A stretch of 64,000 nt of DNA from Malaya genurostris. Lineage: Eukaryota; Arthropoda; Insecta; Diptera; Culicidae. The notes under the pieces are model-generated. The model was not told the DNA's origin. It made no database searches and worked only from the letters and a program-made list of their open reading frames with translations. The stretch lies in assembly GCF_030247185.1 (NCBI RefSeq), contig NC_080572.1, positions 189,874,115 to 189,938,114 of the forward strand, in the 5' to 3' direction. This document shows positions 1 to 10,688 of the stretch, in pieces; positions within the stretch are counted from its first letter, which is position 1, and each line of letters opens with the position of its first letter. The translations under genes were made by a program, and so were the position numbers.

Positions 1-119
1 ATCGCAGTTCAAGTGTTTATTTCACAACTAATGTCATTTTTGAAATGCAAAATTCAAATTAAAAGCAAGCAGCTTCCCCGCAGTACAAAAACAGAAAAAA
101 AATTTGCAAGTCGCTGTAA

Positions 120-490
120 ATTTAAATCAATGTATAAATGTGATGCTGAGTGGCATTTTTTTTGCAACTTCTCATGGTAAATGGCCATGTGATGCACTCG
201 GGGGTAATTTAAAGGGAATGGTACGACATGAAAGCTTGGCTAAACTACATGAATACCCAATCACAACTGCAAAACAAGTATATGAATGGGCAGAGCAGAG
301 ACCTCAAGATGCATTCACGACCATGTCTTTTTGTTACGTGTCACAATAAGAATATGAACGGGGAGTGGCCGAGTGGAGTAGTATTTATAAGGATACCAAA
401 ATGATTCCAGGCGCACAGAAATACCATTCTTTCGTTCCGATTTCAGAAACCACAATCGTCACAAGACTGTATTCGAATGACTATGCACGT
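120..490 (+). pseudogene. Fragment of a repetitive, transposon-type ORF (SHGK..CDALGG motif)
   Basis: The frame from about 155 to 349 reads FFATSHGKWPCDALGGNLKG, then a KQVYEWAEQ stretch. After a stop and frame change near 350 a related frame continues with EWSSIYKDTKMIPGAQKYHS and FVPISETTIVTRLYS. The pattern SHGKxxCDxxGGxxKR followed by a HSFVPI block recalls ORFs that recur as unclassified, probably transposon-derived proteins in invertebrate genomes; this is memory of a pattern, not a database hit. It is broken by at least one frameshift and has no visible ends. It could alternatively be the tail of a decayed host gene. No function is assigned. Confidence 0.45.
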
Positions 491-499
491 AGTACTCAT

Positions 500-1900
500 A
501 CAATTTTTAAAAATTTAAAACCATAAATATAATTAAGAATTATTCATCTACATGTAATAATTGTAGATATAGCAAGCAAATAAACAATTCATGGTAACAT
601 GAAAAATGGTGTTATAATTAAATATTCAAGTATCTCAAGACCAACTACTTTTAGAATAATAATATTCTACTTTTTAATGATTATCTTTCAACGAGAACTT
701 GAAATTTCGAATATATCTGTAAATTGTTATAGCTGTAACCAGTGTTGGTGATTGCCGAAAATTTCACAGAAGCTGCTATATCGCTATCTATATTGTATAC
801 AACATTTTCAATCCGGTAGAAGATGCTACAAGAACTCGAGTCTCTCAATGCATGAACCGCGAGAGAATTTTTCTACATTCCTTCGCTCCACTCCACTTCA
901 TACTCTGAGTATTTCTCGGCCCTTAAAAAAAATTGCAGTCTGATAATGATCGCCGCTGTGTGGAATTTACCAAGAGAGAATCGCAAGTTGACAATTATCG
1001 CAGAAAATCGAATCGATGATTCAACTTGATGATTCTCACACTAGGTTGCAATATTTCAAAACCCTTGTGTGGAGCATTCACATACATTTTCATAGACACA
1101 ACTTATACAAAGATTATATGCACATAGTTAGAATAAGCGGAAATAGTAAAATGATTCTATCGCAATTGTCAACTGCCTGTATAGAATCGGATCGAGAAAC
1201 GAGAATAAGCGACCGTTTGTTGCTTCAGAGAAGATCCCCACAGCGGCGTGCCAACCTTTGATTCTCAGAAATATCATCGAGAGAAATTCGCTCTCGCACT
1301 GGTGTCGATTCTATGTTAAATGAGCCATGCCGGGTTTTTGTTGTTGCGATGATTTTCAACTCTCTTTGATGGCACTGATTCAATCGTTGAAGAGTTGCCA
1401 GCAAACGTTCTTTGATACGATAAAAGCCATCCTTGGCTGTAACTTCTCCATTTTTTAAAAGGCACGGATGGGATAGCCATCAATCTGTAGGTTTTATAAA
1501 GAGTTTTAAAATAAAAATTATCAAAAAAAATTAAAACCCTGATTTTTTTTATAAAACTTTTTCGGATTATTTTTTAATTATTGAGAAAACAAATCAAAAA
1601 CTTTTTCCCGTACATATTTTTTTAGAGTGCCCAATCGATTCCATACAACTTCTTCCTGAACGCCATTTTTGTACGGTTTCCGAGTTAAAAAGATTTGAAA
1701 AAAAGCAATTTTTGTGAAATGCAGAAATACATTCGCCCTTTTGAAAAATCAGTCGTGAGTCGGATTAACCTCTCCATCGGTTCAAAACTTATGGTTTGCC
1801 ATATAGAAGTCATGTGCAAAGTTTCATCCAAATCGGAGAAAGTCGATTCTGATGTTGTCACTTTTTCGTCTACTCATTCCTGGAATTGCTCAATAAAGTC
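500..1900. other. No gene recognised; AT-rich repeat debris
   Basis: Only short, unconvincing open frames. A stretch at 1029-1060 (CACTAGGTTGCAATATT) recurs with few changes at 10648-10680, so at least part is a dispersed repeat. Around 1260-1320 there are short inverted matches (ATTCTC/GAGAG) of the kind seen in MITEs, but no pair of ends could be fixed. Confidence 0.5.
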
Positions 1901-1911
1901 TGCTTCACTTA

Positions 1912-3290
1912 GAATTGGAACAAACTTTTGCTCATATTGTGGCGCTCCTGGTGGACGGATTTGGAAGTTCTTGGCGCCCACGTGTTGATTTTTGACATTC
2001 CGCAAATCGACTGTACTTTGTAAACAATCAACATGGAAGCCAAAAGAAGGGAAAAAATTGGGCACAGTTATAGCCTGTTCGCACTACATGGGACGACCGG
2101 GACCGTCGGCGCTGGAAAAAACTCGGCGAGGAGTATCGGTGGCAACCAAATGGATTTTATCCCGGATCCGGGATTCCAATACATATTCACGCCGGCAGCT
2201 CAGTCATCGCCGATGAGGAAAAAAACGTCCCGGTAGTCCCAGTAATTGCCCAGAAATACCGTATGGCACGTTATCAAACGGTATAAGGAAACATTGAAGA
2301 CGATTAGGAAGCCTCAAGCCAATCGTCGGAGTGGAACTGTCGACCGGAAACTGCGTGGTAAGATTTCGAAGACGATTAAGACGATTAAGATCTTAATCTG
2401 TCGGACCGTGATTTCGCCAGAAAATTCGGTGCTGCCCATAGTACTGTGAGGAGAACTCGACTCCGGGAAGGAATCAAGTCGTATCGAGGTAGCAAGCAGC
2501 CAAATCGGACCATTAAACAGAATAGTGTGGTCAAAATTCGTACTCGGAAACTATATGACCAGGTGCTGACCAAGTTCGACGGGTGTCTTCTGATGGACGA
2601 TGAAAGCTATGTCAAGGCTGACTTCGGGCAAATCCCAGGTCAAAAATTTTACTTGGCAACGGCTCGGGGGGATGTTTCAGCCAAATTTCAATTTGATTTT
2701 GCCGACAAATTTGCAATAAAATTTTATGATATGGCAGAGTATTTGCAGCTGTGGCAAAAAAACGAAAGTTTTTGTAACAAATAAGACAATAACATCGGAA
2801 CTATACCAAAAAGAGTGTCTTCAAAAACGAATTTTGCCGTTCATTCGATCCCACGACCATCCCGTAATGTTTTGGCCAGATTTGGCAAGCTGTCATTACA
2901 GCAAAGTCGTTCAAGAATGGTATGCAGAGAAAGGGGTCCAGTTTGTTCCGAAAAACCTTAACCCACCCAACTGCCTCCAGTTCCGCCCTTTTGAGAAATA
3001 CTGGGCAATCATGAAGAGGAGACTCAAGGCAAAGGAAAAGGTTGTCAAAGACATCAATCAGATGACGACCTGGTGGAATAAGATAGCTAAAACGATGGAC
3101 GAAGAAGGTGTGCGCCGCCTAATGAGCCGTGTTACAGGAAATATTCGAGAATTACTTCGAAACCGTGACGAATAATTTTATCCGTATTTTTTTCTTAAAA
3201 GTATGAAGAAAACGTTACATTTGTATAAAAAAAGATCTTGAATTCAATAATAAATAACTGAAATACAGGCAATTGTCTTTGTTCCAATTT
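1912..3290 (+). mobile_element. Tc1/mariner DD37E-type (ITmD37E-like) transposon, subfamily a, inactive
   Basis: Probable ends are a 13-14 bp inverted repeat (GAATTGGAACAAAC at 1912; the complement ends at 3290), each flanked by TA. The transposase is spread over several frames: an N-terminal MEAKRREKI start near 2033, a helix-turn-helix region from 2246 (NTVWHVIKRYKET), the first catalytic block LMDDESYVKADF near 2590, the second FWPDLASCHYS near 2875, and the third PFEKYWAIMKRRL near 2990. There are 37 residues between the second D and the E, the DD37E spacing of the mosquito ITmD37E family. About 150 bp of extra sequence lies between the N-terminal start and the HTH (about 2090-2240), and at least three frame changes make it dead. 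The residues of the triad are still present. Confidence 0.8.
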
Positions 3291-3395
3291 TATCTGAAGC
3301 AAGCTTTTGGCGCTTTTGGATACATTCATTTATACCTATATACTTGCTTATTAATCATACCGATTTCCATATAAGCAAATTGATAGCCAAATTGT

Positions 3396-3830
3396 TTATT
3401 TTCTGTAAAGTTTTGTCATCTTCTGCTTTGTGTCGTCTTCTGGGACATAAAACTTATGATGGGCAGTGAAAAACAGGAGTTCCGAAAGCTGACGGAAGTC
3501 TGCTTTCACGTACGTTTCGTCATCCATAATGAAACAAAGCGGTTTTGTCAACATCAATGTGTAGAGCTTCTGTGCACGAGATTTTCGCATCGCATTCTGC
3601 TGTATTTATTGCGATTCGGCGTCTTTTAAACTTTGTACGTGTGTAGTCCACTACGTTTTTTTGAGTCTTGCACGAAAGTTTCTCTCAAACCGCTATGGAT
3701 TTCTCTTGAAAGCTTGAACTACCTGCTTGTGATTTTTTTCACAATAAGGAAAACTATTTTGGCCACCTTTTTCGTCCGATCAGCAGTCAAACGTTCGTTG
3801 TGCCGTCGATTGTGCAATTTCCAGCTTCCC
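3396..3830 (-). pseudogene. Degenerate DD37E-type transposase fragment
   Basis: Read on the minus strand, 3590-3396 gives RKSRAQKLYTLMLTKPLCFI followed by MDDETYVKADF, matching the first catalytic block of the DD37E transposases in this window. Upstream in another frame come LHTYKV and KTPNRN, which match the YRTYKKQK.PNR linker, and before that a decayed DNA-binding region (RTKKVAKIV). The C-terminal two thirds are missing. It lies about 100 bp from the end of the first DD37E element but on the opposite strand, and its sequence is not simply that element inverted, so it is a separate old insertion. Confidence 0.6.
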
Positions 3831-4505
3831 ACAGATGACACGATGAGTATTCAGTATACATCCAATATAACAAAGATTTTTTTTCTAGAAAAATTCGTTT
3901 TATAGAGACAGACAAGGTCAACGTCACGAAACATTATAGGTCCGGGACGTGGATAATATTTGGCTAGAAAAATTCTTAAATTAATCTTGTGTCGACCGAG
4001 ATTGATTAGTCGTATTTAAAACTGGCATTTCCTGGATGAAAACAAACCAATCTCATTTGCAGTTGTATTCAACACCCAAACCAATTCAATTATCCGATGC
4101 CCGTTCTATTGACCAAAAGTCATCATTGGTACCCGGGAAGACATGAGATAGGAACTTATGTGTTGTCTCAGCTTCAACGAACAATTTACTGGTAGAGGAA
4201 CAAACATCATGAAAGGATAAATGAGCAGTGGTGGACTGAAATAGAAACGAGAGGATGTGTGAGAAGAACGACTCGTCTTAGGTGCACGGCCGAACGAATT
4301 AAAGATTATAGAAATCCTTAATTCTCCAATCTTAATATTATTTGTATTACATTTGTTTGTTCTGCTTTAGTTTTCTGGAGGGAGCCTTAAGGTAGAATGT
4401 AGCGTCATAAAATGCGCGCAAAACTTCATCCGCTTCAGTTGAACGAACCAGAACTTTTTCCAGTGATTGAGCACAGTGGGCTTACCTCTCGTTATGTTGC
4501 CTTGT
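3831..4505. other. No feature recognised
   Basis: No open frame with a recognisable domain, no inverted ends and no match noticed to other parts of the window. Confidence 0.4.
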
Positions 4506-4517
4506 AAAAAAGATTGG

Positions 4518-4725
4518 CAAAGTCTTGGTATTACATTCCTTCCGTGGAATTTGGCCTTTCTGTTTCAACAGATTTCGCAGCCGATTCTAAGCGTATAGAA
4601 TCATTGCATGGCTATGGATCCTATGGATCCTACTGACACTAAGAATCCTTCCAGGTCGGGACTCGAACATACGACAGCTGGCCTGTAAGACCAGCGTCAT
4701 ATGCATTGAACCGCCAACTCGGGAC
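4518..4725 (-). mobile_element. tRNA-derived SINE (Val-like head), copy 1, with 12-bp target duplication
   Basis: In the minus orientation this begins with a tRNA-like head: an anticodon arm with loop CTTACAA-type (anticodon TAC, Val-like) and a box B match TTCGAG. It then runs into a tRNA-unrelated body ending in an ACAGAAAGGCCAAATTCCAC region and GGAATGTAATACCAAGAC. The 12-bp direct repeat AAAAAAGATTGG flanks it at 4506-4517 and 4726-4737, a typical target-site duplication of LINE-driven retroposition. Other copies are at 11606-11816 (minus), 24090-24250 (plus, 5'-truncated), 24350-24425 (minus, 3' half only) and 31438-31633 (plus). It resembles tRNA-derived mosquito SINEs such as Feilai in general design; identity with a named family is not claimed. 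Confidence 0.85.
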
Positions 4726-4739
4726 AAAAAAGATTGGAC

Positions 4740-5750
4740 GTAATGGATTTTTGTATCTTTCAAACTTTGAATATCTGGTAATTCAATCGTTATTGTTAGT
4801 GATTACTCTTACACTAGAGCTATGAATCATGAGTAATTATGAATGACTAACATGAGGTTATATGTACATGTATTGACTAACTTGCTAACCGTATATATGC
4901 TTGAGTTTTGTAGCAAGCATGGATTCTTCTTTAAAAGACCGATTGAAGAGAAGAGAACATTCAAGTATTTTCGATATCTTTGCCTGTAGTTCACCAGGCC
5001 ACAGGTTTGTATCACAGGTTTGTATCACAGGTTATATAATAGTTATATTTTCAAATATTCTACATACGATAATACTTGGCTTGTGTTCATTTCATTCAAT
5101 AGCCTGTAAAAATGGTTTAAATTTTAGTTTTGCTATAAAAATTGCTAAAATCCAAAATTATACTTATTATATAATAATAACAGAGTTGGACATTTTTAGC
5201 ATTATAAATGACAGTTACTTAGAAAATAAACGATTGCTTACAATACCCATTTTATTGTATTCAACTCGTTTTCATTTCAACACAAAATCCAATGCTGCAT
5301 AAATTCGCGTCATTATTTGATATGTAATTTTTGCTCACGATATAATGCCACCGTGCCCACCGTGCATTTCTCACACCACCTCAATACGAAATAGCAGCAC
5401 GTAAGCAATAAAAAAATGCGGAAAAGTTTATGTAAACTTTTTCAAATTTCGGTTGTTTTGGCTAAAATTTTATAATTTTGAGTTGCATTTTCAAATTCTT
5501 CTGCTACAAACACTACTGTTAGTTCTAAAACCGTCCCCGTGAAACGAAACAGTAACCGTTTATACATTTCAAAAACCAAAAACGGCTCGACAACGAAAAT
5601 TTTTAAAATTCGAAGAATACTTACTTGTGATAAATTTGATTTCGAAAAGTTTTTTGAAATCGGTCTAGTTTTTGAATAATTGATCAAAAACGCGATTAGC
5701 GCATTCCGCTACATTTCACCTTAAGCTTCATTCTGATTCCTATCTCCCTA
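4740..5750. other. No gene recognised
   Basis: AT-rich. An open frame of 133 codons at 4901-5302 is hydrophobic and AT-driven and shows no family motif; it is treated as chance. Confidence 0.4.
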
Positions 5751-5751
5751 C

Positions 5752-6064
5752 CAGAGATGCAGGTAAAAATTTCAAATATCTTCAGACAGGGTTGCAAATG
5801 TTTGTATATCCGAAAAAAAATTCTGTAATTAGCAAGAATGTCTTGCTGGCTGCAATTTCTCTATAAAGTATGGTACTCTAAACTTACTTGGCGAGCAACA
5901 AAAAAAGCTCGCGACAATTTGAACAGTCTGTAAATTTTGACGACAGTCTGCAAAAAAAACTCGATTTTCAAAAGTCTGCGAAAGTCTGCACTACAAAAAA
6001 TGTCTGCAGCACTATCTCCGAAATCTACAGATTTACAGACAAATCTGCAGCTCTGGCATCTCTG
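5752..6064. mobile_element. hAT-type MITE (CAGAGATGC ends), 313 bp, 8-bp target duplication
   Basis: The element begins CAGAGATGCAGG and ends GGCATCTCTG. It is flanked by an exact 8-bp direct repeat CTCCCTAC at 5744-5751 and 6065-6072. The 8-bp duplication plus CAG-type ends define a hAT-superfamily insertion. The interior is full of CTGCAGA/TCTGCAG words and has no coding capacity. The short frames on both strands inside it are by-products of this repeat content. Confidence 0.88.
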
Positions 6065-6330
6065 CTCCCTACTATCCATTTCTTTGGATATATCCAAAGT
6101 TATATATCTAGCTCGCTATGATCTGACATGTTTTATTAGTTTTTTGCTAACTATATAGGTAGCGGGTAGCGGGTATTTGCGTCATTCTCCAGTGCAGTAA
6201 AGTGCACTTTATTCCATCGAAAACGCCGATCACTCGAAAATCAAGGCGTACAATCTACAATTTGTACATTTATGTTTTATGTGTGTCATTAAGCAAAATG
6301 GATTAAAACCAATTACCAAAGCCTTAGAAA

Positions 6331-6435
6331 ATTACGTTTTTCTACTTCAAGGTCGATGTTTCTGGTGCACGTTTGTTCAAGTGTTCCAAGATAGATAAAC
6401 TCATCAACAATCACCAGTTGAACTTTATGCATTTC
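6331..6435 (-). pseudogene. Short RTE-like reverse transcriptase remnant
   Basis: The minus strand reads VQLVIVDEFIYLGTLEQT, matching the VVDEFVCLGSLVT block of the RTE-like element at 52776-55560. Only about 35 codons remain. Confidence 0.55.
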
Positions 6436-6439
6436 TTAT

Positions 6440-7330
6440 GAAGATTCATTAAGAGTGGTTTCGATTGACTGCACTCTGGTTCTTCATATCGCATTTTCCA
6501 AACTGTATAATCAACGACAAATTATAGAGTGCATCAGCTCATTGGTAAACTGGACTGTCATCAGGGGTTGGTTGCACAAGCAATTCAAAACGTCTAAAGT
6601 CCATTTATTTTCGTCGAGTCATATCTAAATTTAGAATTTAAATAACGCACAGTGCACATCCTCTCCTGGGGTTGGTATCGATCGACATGAATCGATCTGA
6701 AATATCAAACAATCACCCAATATTATCGCTAGAATTCCAGTTTTGAACTGATATCTCGTTAAATTTTGCTTGTCATTTTCAATGCTAAGAAAAGATCTAC
6801 TAATCGAATGTTCGTTGTCGGGATGTTACTACTAACAGAACATGTCGCAAGTGGTTTTCACTCTTCAAACATTGTAATTTCGACTTCGAAAACTGGCATC
6901 GTTCTGGACTACCATTCGTTGCAAACGATGAGAAGTTAGTTGGAAAATATGTTTAAATTGATTTAATGAGGAATTTTTTTAAAAATTCATTTATAAATAA
7001 ACGGTATAAATTAAAAAAAAAACCTTTTTTAATCTACCTAGTGATGTAACGATGCATTTCTCATATTACTTATATTTTCAAAAACATCACTAGGAGATTG
7101 TGTCAAGATTTTTTTTCAAACTTGAATAAAATCAAAAACTTTATTTGGGTACAAACTACCATAACCTTTACAATTTGTAAACAGATATGTTAAGTTAATA
7201 TAGATTCAAATGTGGCGACCCTATACAAAATTGAACAAAGCACGCTGTGTGCTAGGCGGTGGTGTTTTCTTTTTCCGTACTGGCATGTACCGATGCGTTC
7301 TGATTTTGCATCATTTTGTATGATAGTTTG
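6440..7330. other. No gene; old dispersed repeat pieces
   Basis: Around 7013-7100 a piece beginning CCTTTTTTAATCTACCTAGTG belongs to a repeat seen again at 25087, 26868 and 27125. The rest is unassigned AT-rich sequence. Confidence 0.4.
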
Positions 7331-7334
7331 AAAG

Positions 7335-7945
7335 CAGAGATGCCCATCTCCTCTGTGTGACGAAGAGCGAGCAAAATTTCTCCCCTCGCACTGACAACTT
7401 CAACGAGAGCTCTTCTCTTTCACATATATACACTACTGTTGTATAAAGTATGCACGCTTCATGAGTGCGTTTGTTTATTTCCTTTTACCTCCTTCACTGA
7501 ATCGCTCCGAAGTGCTAGAGCATTAGCTAATAAATTCTCTAAGGTGGATGCAGATACTTTCACAAAGGTGTATGGTTTGCGTAGAAGAAGCGCGGGGCAC
7601 GCAAAATAAAACAATTCATCGTTAAATTTTCGGTTTTCATTGCAAATTTTTCATAACAAGGCCAGATCTACTCTCTATTAATTGAAGTTCACAGAAGTGC
7701 TCACCATCACGCGCCAGTGATCACTTGGGTGTATTTAAGCGAGAGCACGTGAGAGCGATTCGTGCGAAGAGAATGTTATTCTCTCGCACCAGCTTCTTTG
7801 AACACAAGCACGCACTCAAAGTCTGTCTATCTGGACACTGAGAAGAAGTGCGCTTTCCTCTTTGTGTGGAGCGCAGCAAATGTATCCGCAGTGTATAATT
7901 GAAACCTACGCCCTGGTGTATCACTTTAGTGAAATGCCATCTCTG
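7335..7945. mobile_element. hAT-type non-autonomous element (CAGAGATG ends), 611 bp, 8-bp target duplication
   Basis: The ends are CAGAGATGCCCATC and GATGG-complementary GCCATCTCTG. It is flanked by the exact 8-bp repeat TTTGAAAG (7327-7334 and 7946-7953). The first eight bases equal those of the 313-bp element at 5752, but the interiors differ, so these are probably two MITE families mobilised by the same or related hAT transposases. It is GC-richer than its surroundings and contains no coding frame with a recognisable motif. Confidence 0.85.
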
Positions 7946-8122
7946 TTTGAAAGTTTTGATACTCATCGCCCTATAATTTCGGAACCGAAAATCGGATCTG
8001 GATGAAATTGCACAGCATCTTTTAGGACACTGAGAGCTTCAATTTGAATCATGATTTCTGAAAATCATGCTGCTGAGATATCAAAGTGAGTTCCGTGCTT
8101 TGGAGTTTTTCTTCATCAAAGC

Positions 8123-9381
8123 CATCGTCCAAGTATCATGCGCCCGAGTGGTTTTAGAAAATTATTGATGGAAATTTGGAAAAATTCGCCAAAACCAATA
8201 ACATACAACCCTTTGAAAAACTTTTATTTATCTGCAGGGCAAAAATGGCTGAAAAATTCGGATTTTTCGAGTGTTATAAAAAATAGCTCTGAAAAATTAG
8301 AGTTTTTGTGATCTTTCACAATTATTACTCACATTCCAGCTGAAGCGGATTTTCTTCAGCTAATTGTAAAATTGATTTTATTCAGTGGAAAACTTAAAAA
8401 ACTCTGCAAAACTGACATTACTCTCTTTATGAACTGAATGAACATCGTTGCAAAATAATTCGTATTTCATTTAGTACTTTCAAATCGTCAAAACACAACG
8501 AATTAATTTTCCATGAAAAGCATGGAAAGCTTTTCCAAAACTGTATCTGAATGTATCTGCAGCCAGAAAAAGGTTTATTCGAAAAAAATTAACATATCAT
8601 TATTTCTCCAAAGAATTACAGGGTCCGGCACTCGAAGTGTAACCAATTAAAAAGGCCATAAATTCAGTTTGGAAAATTACTTTTACTTAATTCAAAGTAC
8701 AAAATGTGTAAAAATAATACAAAATTCAGAATCAATTCACTTTTGCTCGATATGACCACCTTTTGCCTTGACTATGGCCTTGAGACGGTCAAAAAACGAA
8801 TCGCAAGCTGCCCGAATGTGACTTGCAGGTGTATTTTGGCCCACTCGCGGACAATAACTTTTTTCAGCGCCTCGAGACTGGTGTATCTTTTAGTTCGGAC
8901 TTTGCTCTCCAAAATGGCCCAAAGAGAATAATCCATTGGATTTGCATCTGGTGAATTCGAGAGCCATTGTGTGGACGTGATGAAGTTCGGAACGTTGTTT
9001 TTCAGCCATTCTTGGTTCACTCGAGCTTTGTGAGACGGTGCCGAGTCCTGCTGAAACGTCCATGGTCTGCCACCGAAATGTTTGTTTGCCCACGGCTTCA
9101 AAGCAACCTCCAGAATACTTTCCCGATAATATGTCGCATTTACCTTGACGCCAGGCTCGAAGATCTGAAGTTGGTTACACTTCGAGTGCCGGACCCTGTA
9201 TGAAAGATCACGAAAACACTCATTCTCACACGAATCCAGCGAATTTTTCAGCAATTTCCACTCTACGTAGAGATAAAAGTTTTTCAAAGGTCTATATGTT
9301 ATTGGTTTTGGCAAATTTTTCAAAAATTTCCATCGAAAATTTCTTAAAACCACCCGCGCTCATGATACTTGGACGATGGCC
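8123..9381. repeat. Foldback repeat: ~180-bp inverted arms around a DD37D transposon
   Basis: The left arm starts at 8123 (GCCATCGTCCAAGTATCATG) and runs to about 8330. The right arm is its reverse complement, from 9381 down to about 9204. Shared internal words include GCCAAAACCAATAACATA and CCTTTGAAAAACTTTTAT. The right arm touches the DD37D element directly, whereas about 290 bp separate the left arm from the element. No target duplication was found at the outer ends. Confidence 0.75.
8619..9198 (-). mobile_element. Internally deleted DD37D (maT/ITmD37D-type) Tc1/mariner element
   Basis: Perfect 28-bp terminal inverted repeats (starting CAGGGTCCGGCACTCGAAG) at 8619-8646 and 9171-9198 are bounded by TA at 8617-8618 and 9199-9200. 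The element is 580 bp. On the minus strand it encodes only the C-terminal part of a transposase: GVKVNATYYRESIL, then the second catalytic block FQQDSAPSHKARVNQEW, then the third NSPDANPMDYSLWAILE. There are 37 residues between the two Ds, the DD37D spacing. The DNA-binding domain and first catalytic D are missing: the reading frame enters directly from the right terminal repeat. It is therefore a non-autonomous deletion derivative. Confidence 0.9.
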
Positions 9382-9539
9382 TTAATAGCGGACTAGTAGT
9401 CCCAAAGTAAATTTATATCCACTAACTAACAAGGTCTGCCAACTAGATGAATATACCAGTAAGTTTTATAAAAATTTGCATCTCGTTTCGACATCACTTT
9501 TCAAAAAATACTCATGTAATTTAAAATTTTCGCGCAGTA

Positions 9540-9925
9540 ATTCGGAACCAAAAGTCGGATCTGGATCAACTTTTCGGGTACTTTTTAAAGAATTTTAAGA
9601 CCTTTTATTTGTATATAAGTTTGTAAAAATCGGTGAAGAAATTGATTGCGCATTTTCTCATAAGCTCATACTGCCTTATACTTCCGAAACCGGAAGTCGG
9701 ATAAAAATAAAATCCAATAGCGATCTGTGGAATTGTAACACCTTTCGTTTGAATTTAAGTTTGTGCAAATCGGTCACGCTATCTCTGAGTAAAGTGAGTA
9801 ACAACGTTTTTTTTCATTTTTTGGTGCAACACACATTTTGTGATCTGGACGAATGGTATATGACACTCCGCCTTCCGGGTCTCCTTTCAAACGTGATTGC
9901 TTAGCTTTTCTATGAGAGAAAGGCA
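9540..9925 (+). repeat. Mosquito-type dispersed repeat ending in GAGAAAGGCA
   Basis: Contains the recurring phrases CGGAACCAAAAGTCGGATCTGG, TTTGTGCAAATCGGTCACGC and CGAATGGTATATGACACT, and ends with TTTTCTATGAGAGAAAGGCA. The same grammar (pairs of CCGGAA..CGGAT / AAATCGGTTCAGCCATCTC units, then a TCGAATGGTATATAACACT block and a GAGAAAGGCA end) is seen at 28653-29336, 38151-39000 (minus) and 40422-40756. No coding content. A nearby piece at 7980-8100 starts in the same style. Confidence 0.6.
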
Positions 9926-10222
9926 GAACTATTTATTTATTTATTTTATCAAGCAAATGTAGGCTACAATGTTCACTTACATGCTAGGTATTATTTTTAC
10001 GACAAAGCTAAGATATGATGTTATTTTTTGACATAGTAAGGTCCAGATGTTCGCAGTATTGATTATAGTGGCACATTATTCGATTGACTGGACTGTATAT
10101 TGCATAGTTTTTACTTGTGTGCCTTTCTAAAAATAATTTCTTGGTTCGTAGTTGACGGCTAGGTATATAAAAATTTAATTGCAATAATAATCAATTGGAC
10201 TTTCTCTTCATGTGTTTTCATA
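9926..10222. other. Unassigned; starts with a TTTA tract
   Basis: TATTTATTTATTTAT at 9932-9948 could be the tail of a minus-strand retroelement (AAATA)n. Sequence beyond it is not recognised. Confidence 0.35.
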
Positions 10223-10445
10223 TGCAGGGTAGTTTAATTGGTAAAACAATTTCCCCGGTTAGGAGTTAGCTACGGGTTCGAGTCCCGTCTCTGCGGTAAC
10301 ATTTTCGCGGTTTTCATTACATCATTGTGTTCACATGTCGGTTTTCCAATCTGTTTCCCCGTTAGATACTGATCATGTTAAAACTAGCTCAAGGCGGCTT
10401 TACGTCTTAACAAAGCCTAAAACAAAATCGTTGAATAATAATAAA
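10223..10445 (+). mobile_element. SINE with a complete tRNA-like head
   Basis: Bases 10223-10296 fold as a tRNA: acceptor TGCAGGG with CTCTGCG, D arm GTTT/AAAC with an ATTGGT-type loop, a weak anticodon stem (TTCC/GGAG) with loop CCGGTTA, and a perfect T arm ACGGG-TTCGAGT-CCCGT. The body continues to an A-rich end GTTGAATAATAATAAAG near 10445. Position 33 of the anticodon loop is C rather than T and the anticodon stem is poor, so a functional tRNA gene is unlikely. A tRNA-derived SINE, unrelated to the Val-type SINE elsewhere in the window, fits better. Confidence 0.6.
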
Positions 10446-10688
10446 GTTGATTGAATGCAATAATGTCGCTGATAAAATAAGTGAATTGCAAAGTCACGGC
10501 GTTTTTTAGGTGTTTGTATATTGATAAGCATGCAGCGTGCTTCATATGATGGTAGAGGAAATGCTGTCCAATTTAATATACGCGGTGCGTATAAAAGAAA
10601 TTGTGTTTTAATCTATTCAATGTGTTCTTCGTGAATAATATTATATGGATTCTATACTAGGCTGCAATATTCCAAAATGGGTCTGATA

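Noticed and set aside
350..400. tRNA-Ser/Leu-like D arm (GTGGCCGAGTGG)
   Set aside because: No T arm or acceptor partner follows at the right distance, and the bases belong to the TE-type frame.
4901..5302. 133-codon frame as a gene
   Set aside because: Composed mainly of I, L, F, S and N codons typical of AT-rich noise; no start context or motif.
5861..6158. Overlapping 70-80 codon frames on both strands
   Set aside because: They lie inside the hAT-type MITE with TCTGCAGA repeats.
10223..10296. Functional tRNA gene
   Set aside because: Anticodon stem is weak and the invariant T before the anticodon is C. The sequence continues into a SINE-like body with an A-rich end.
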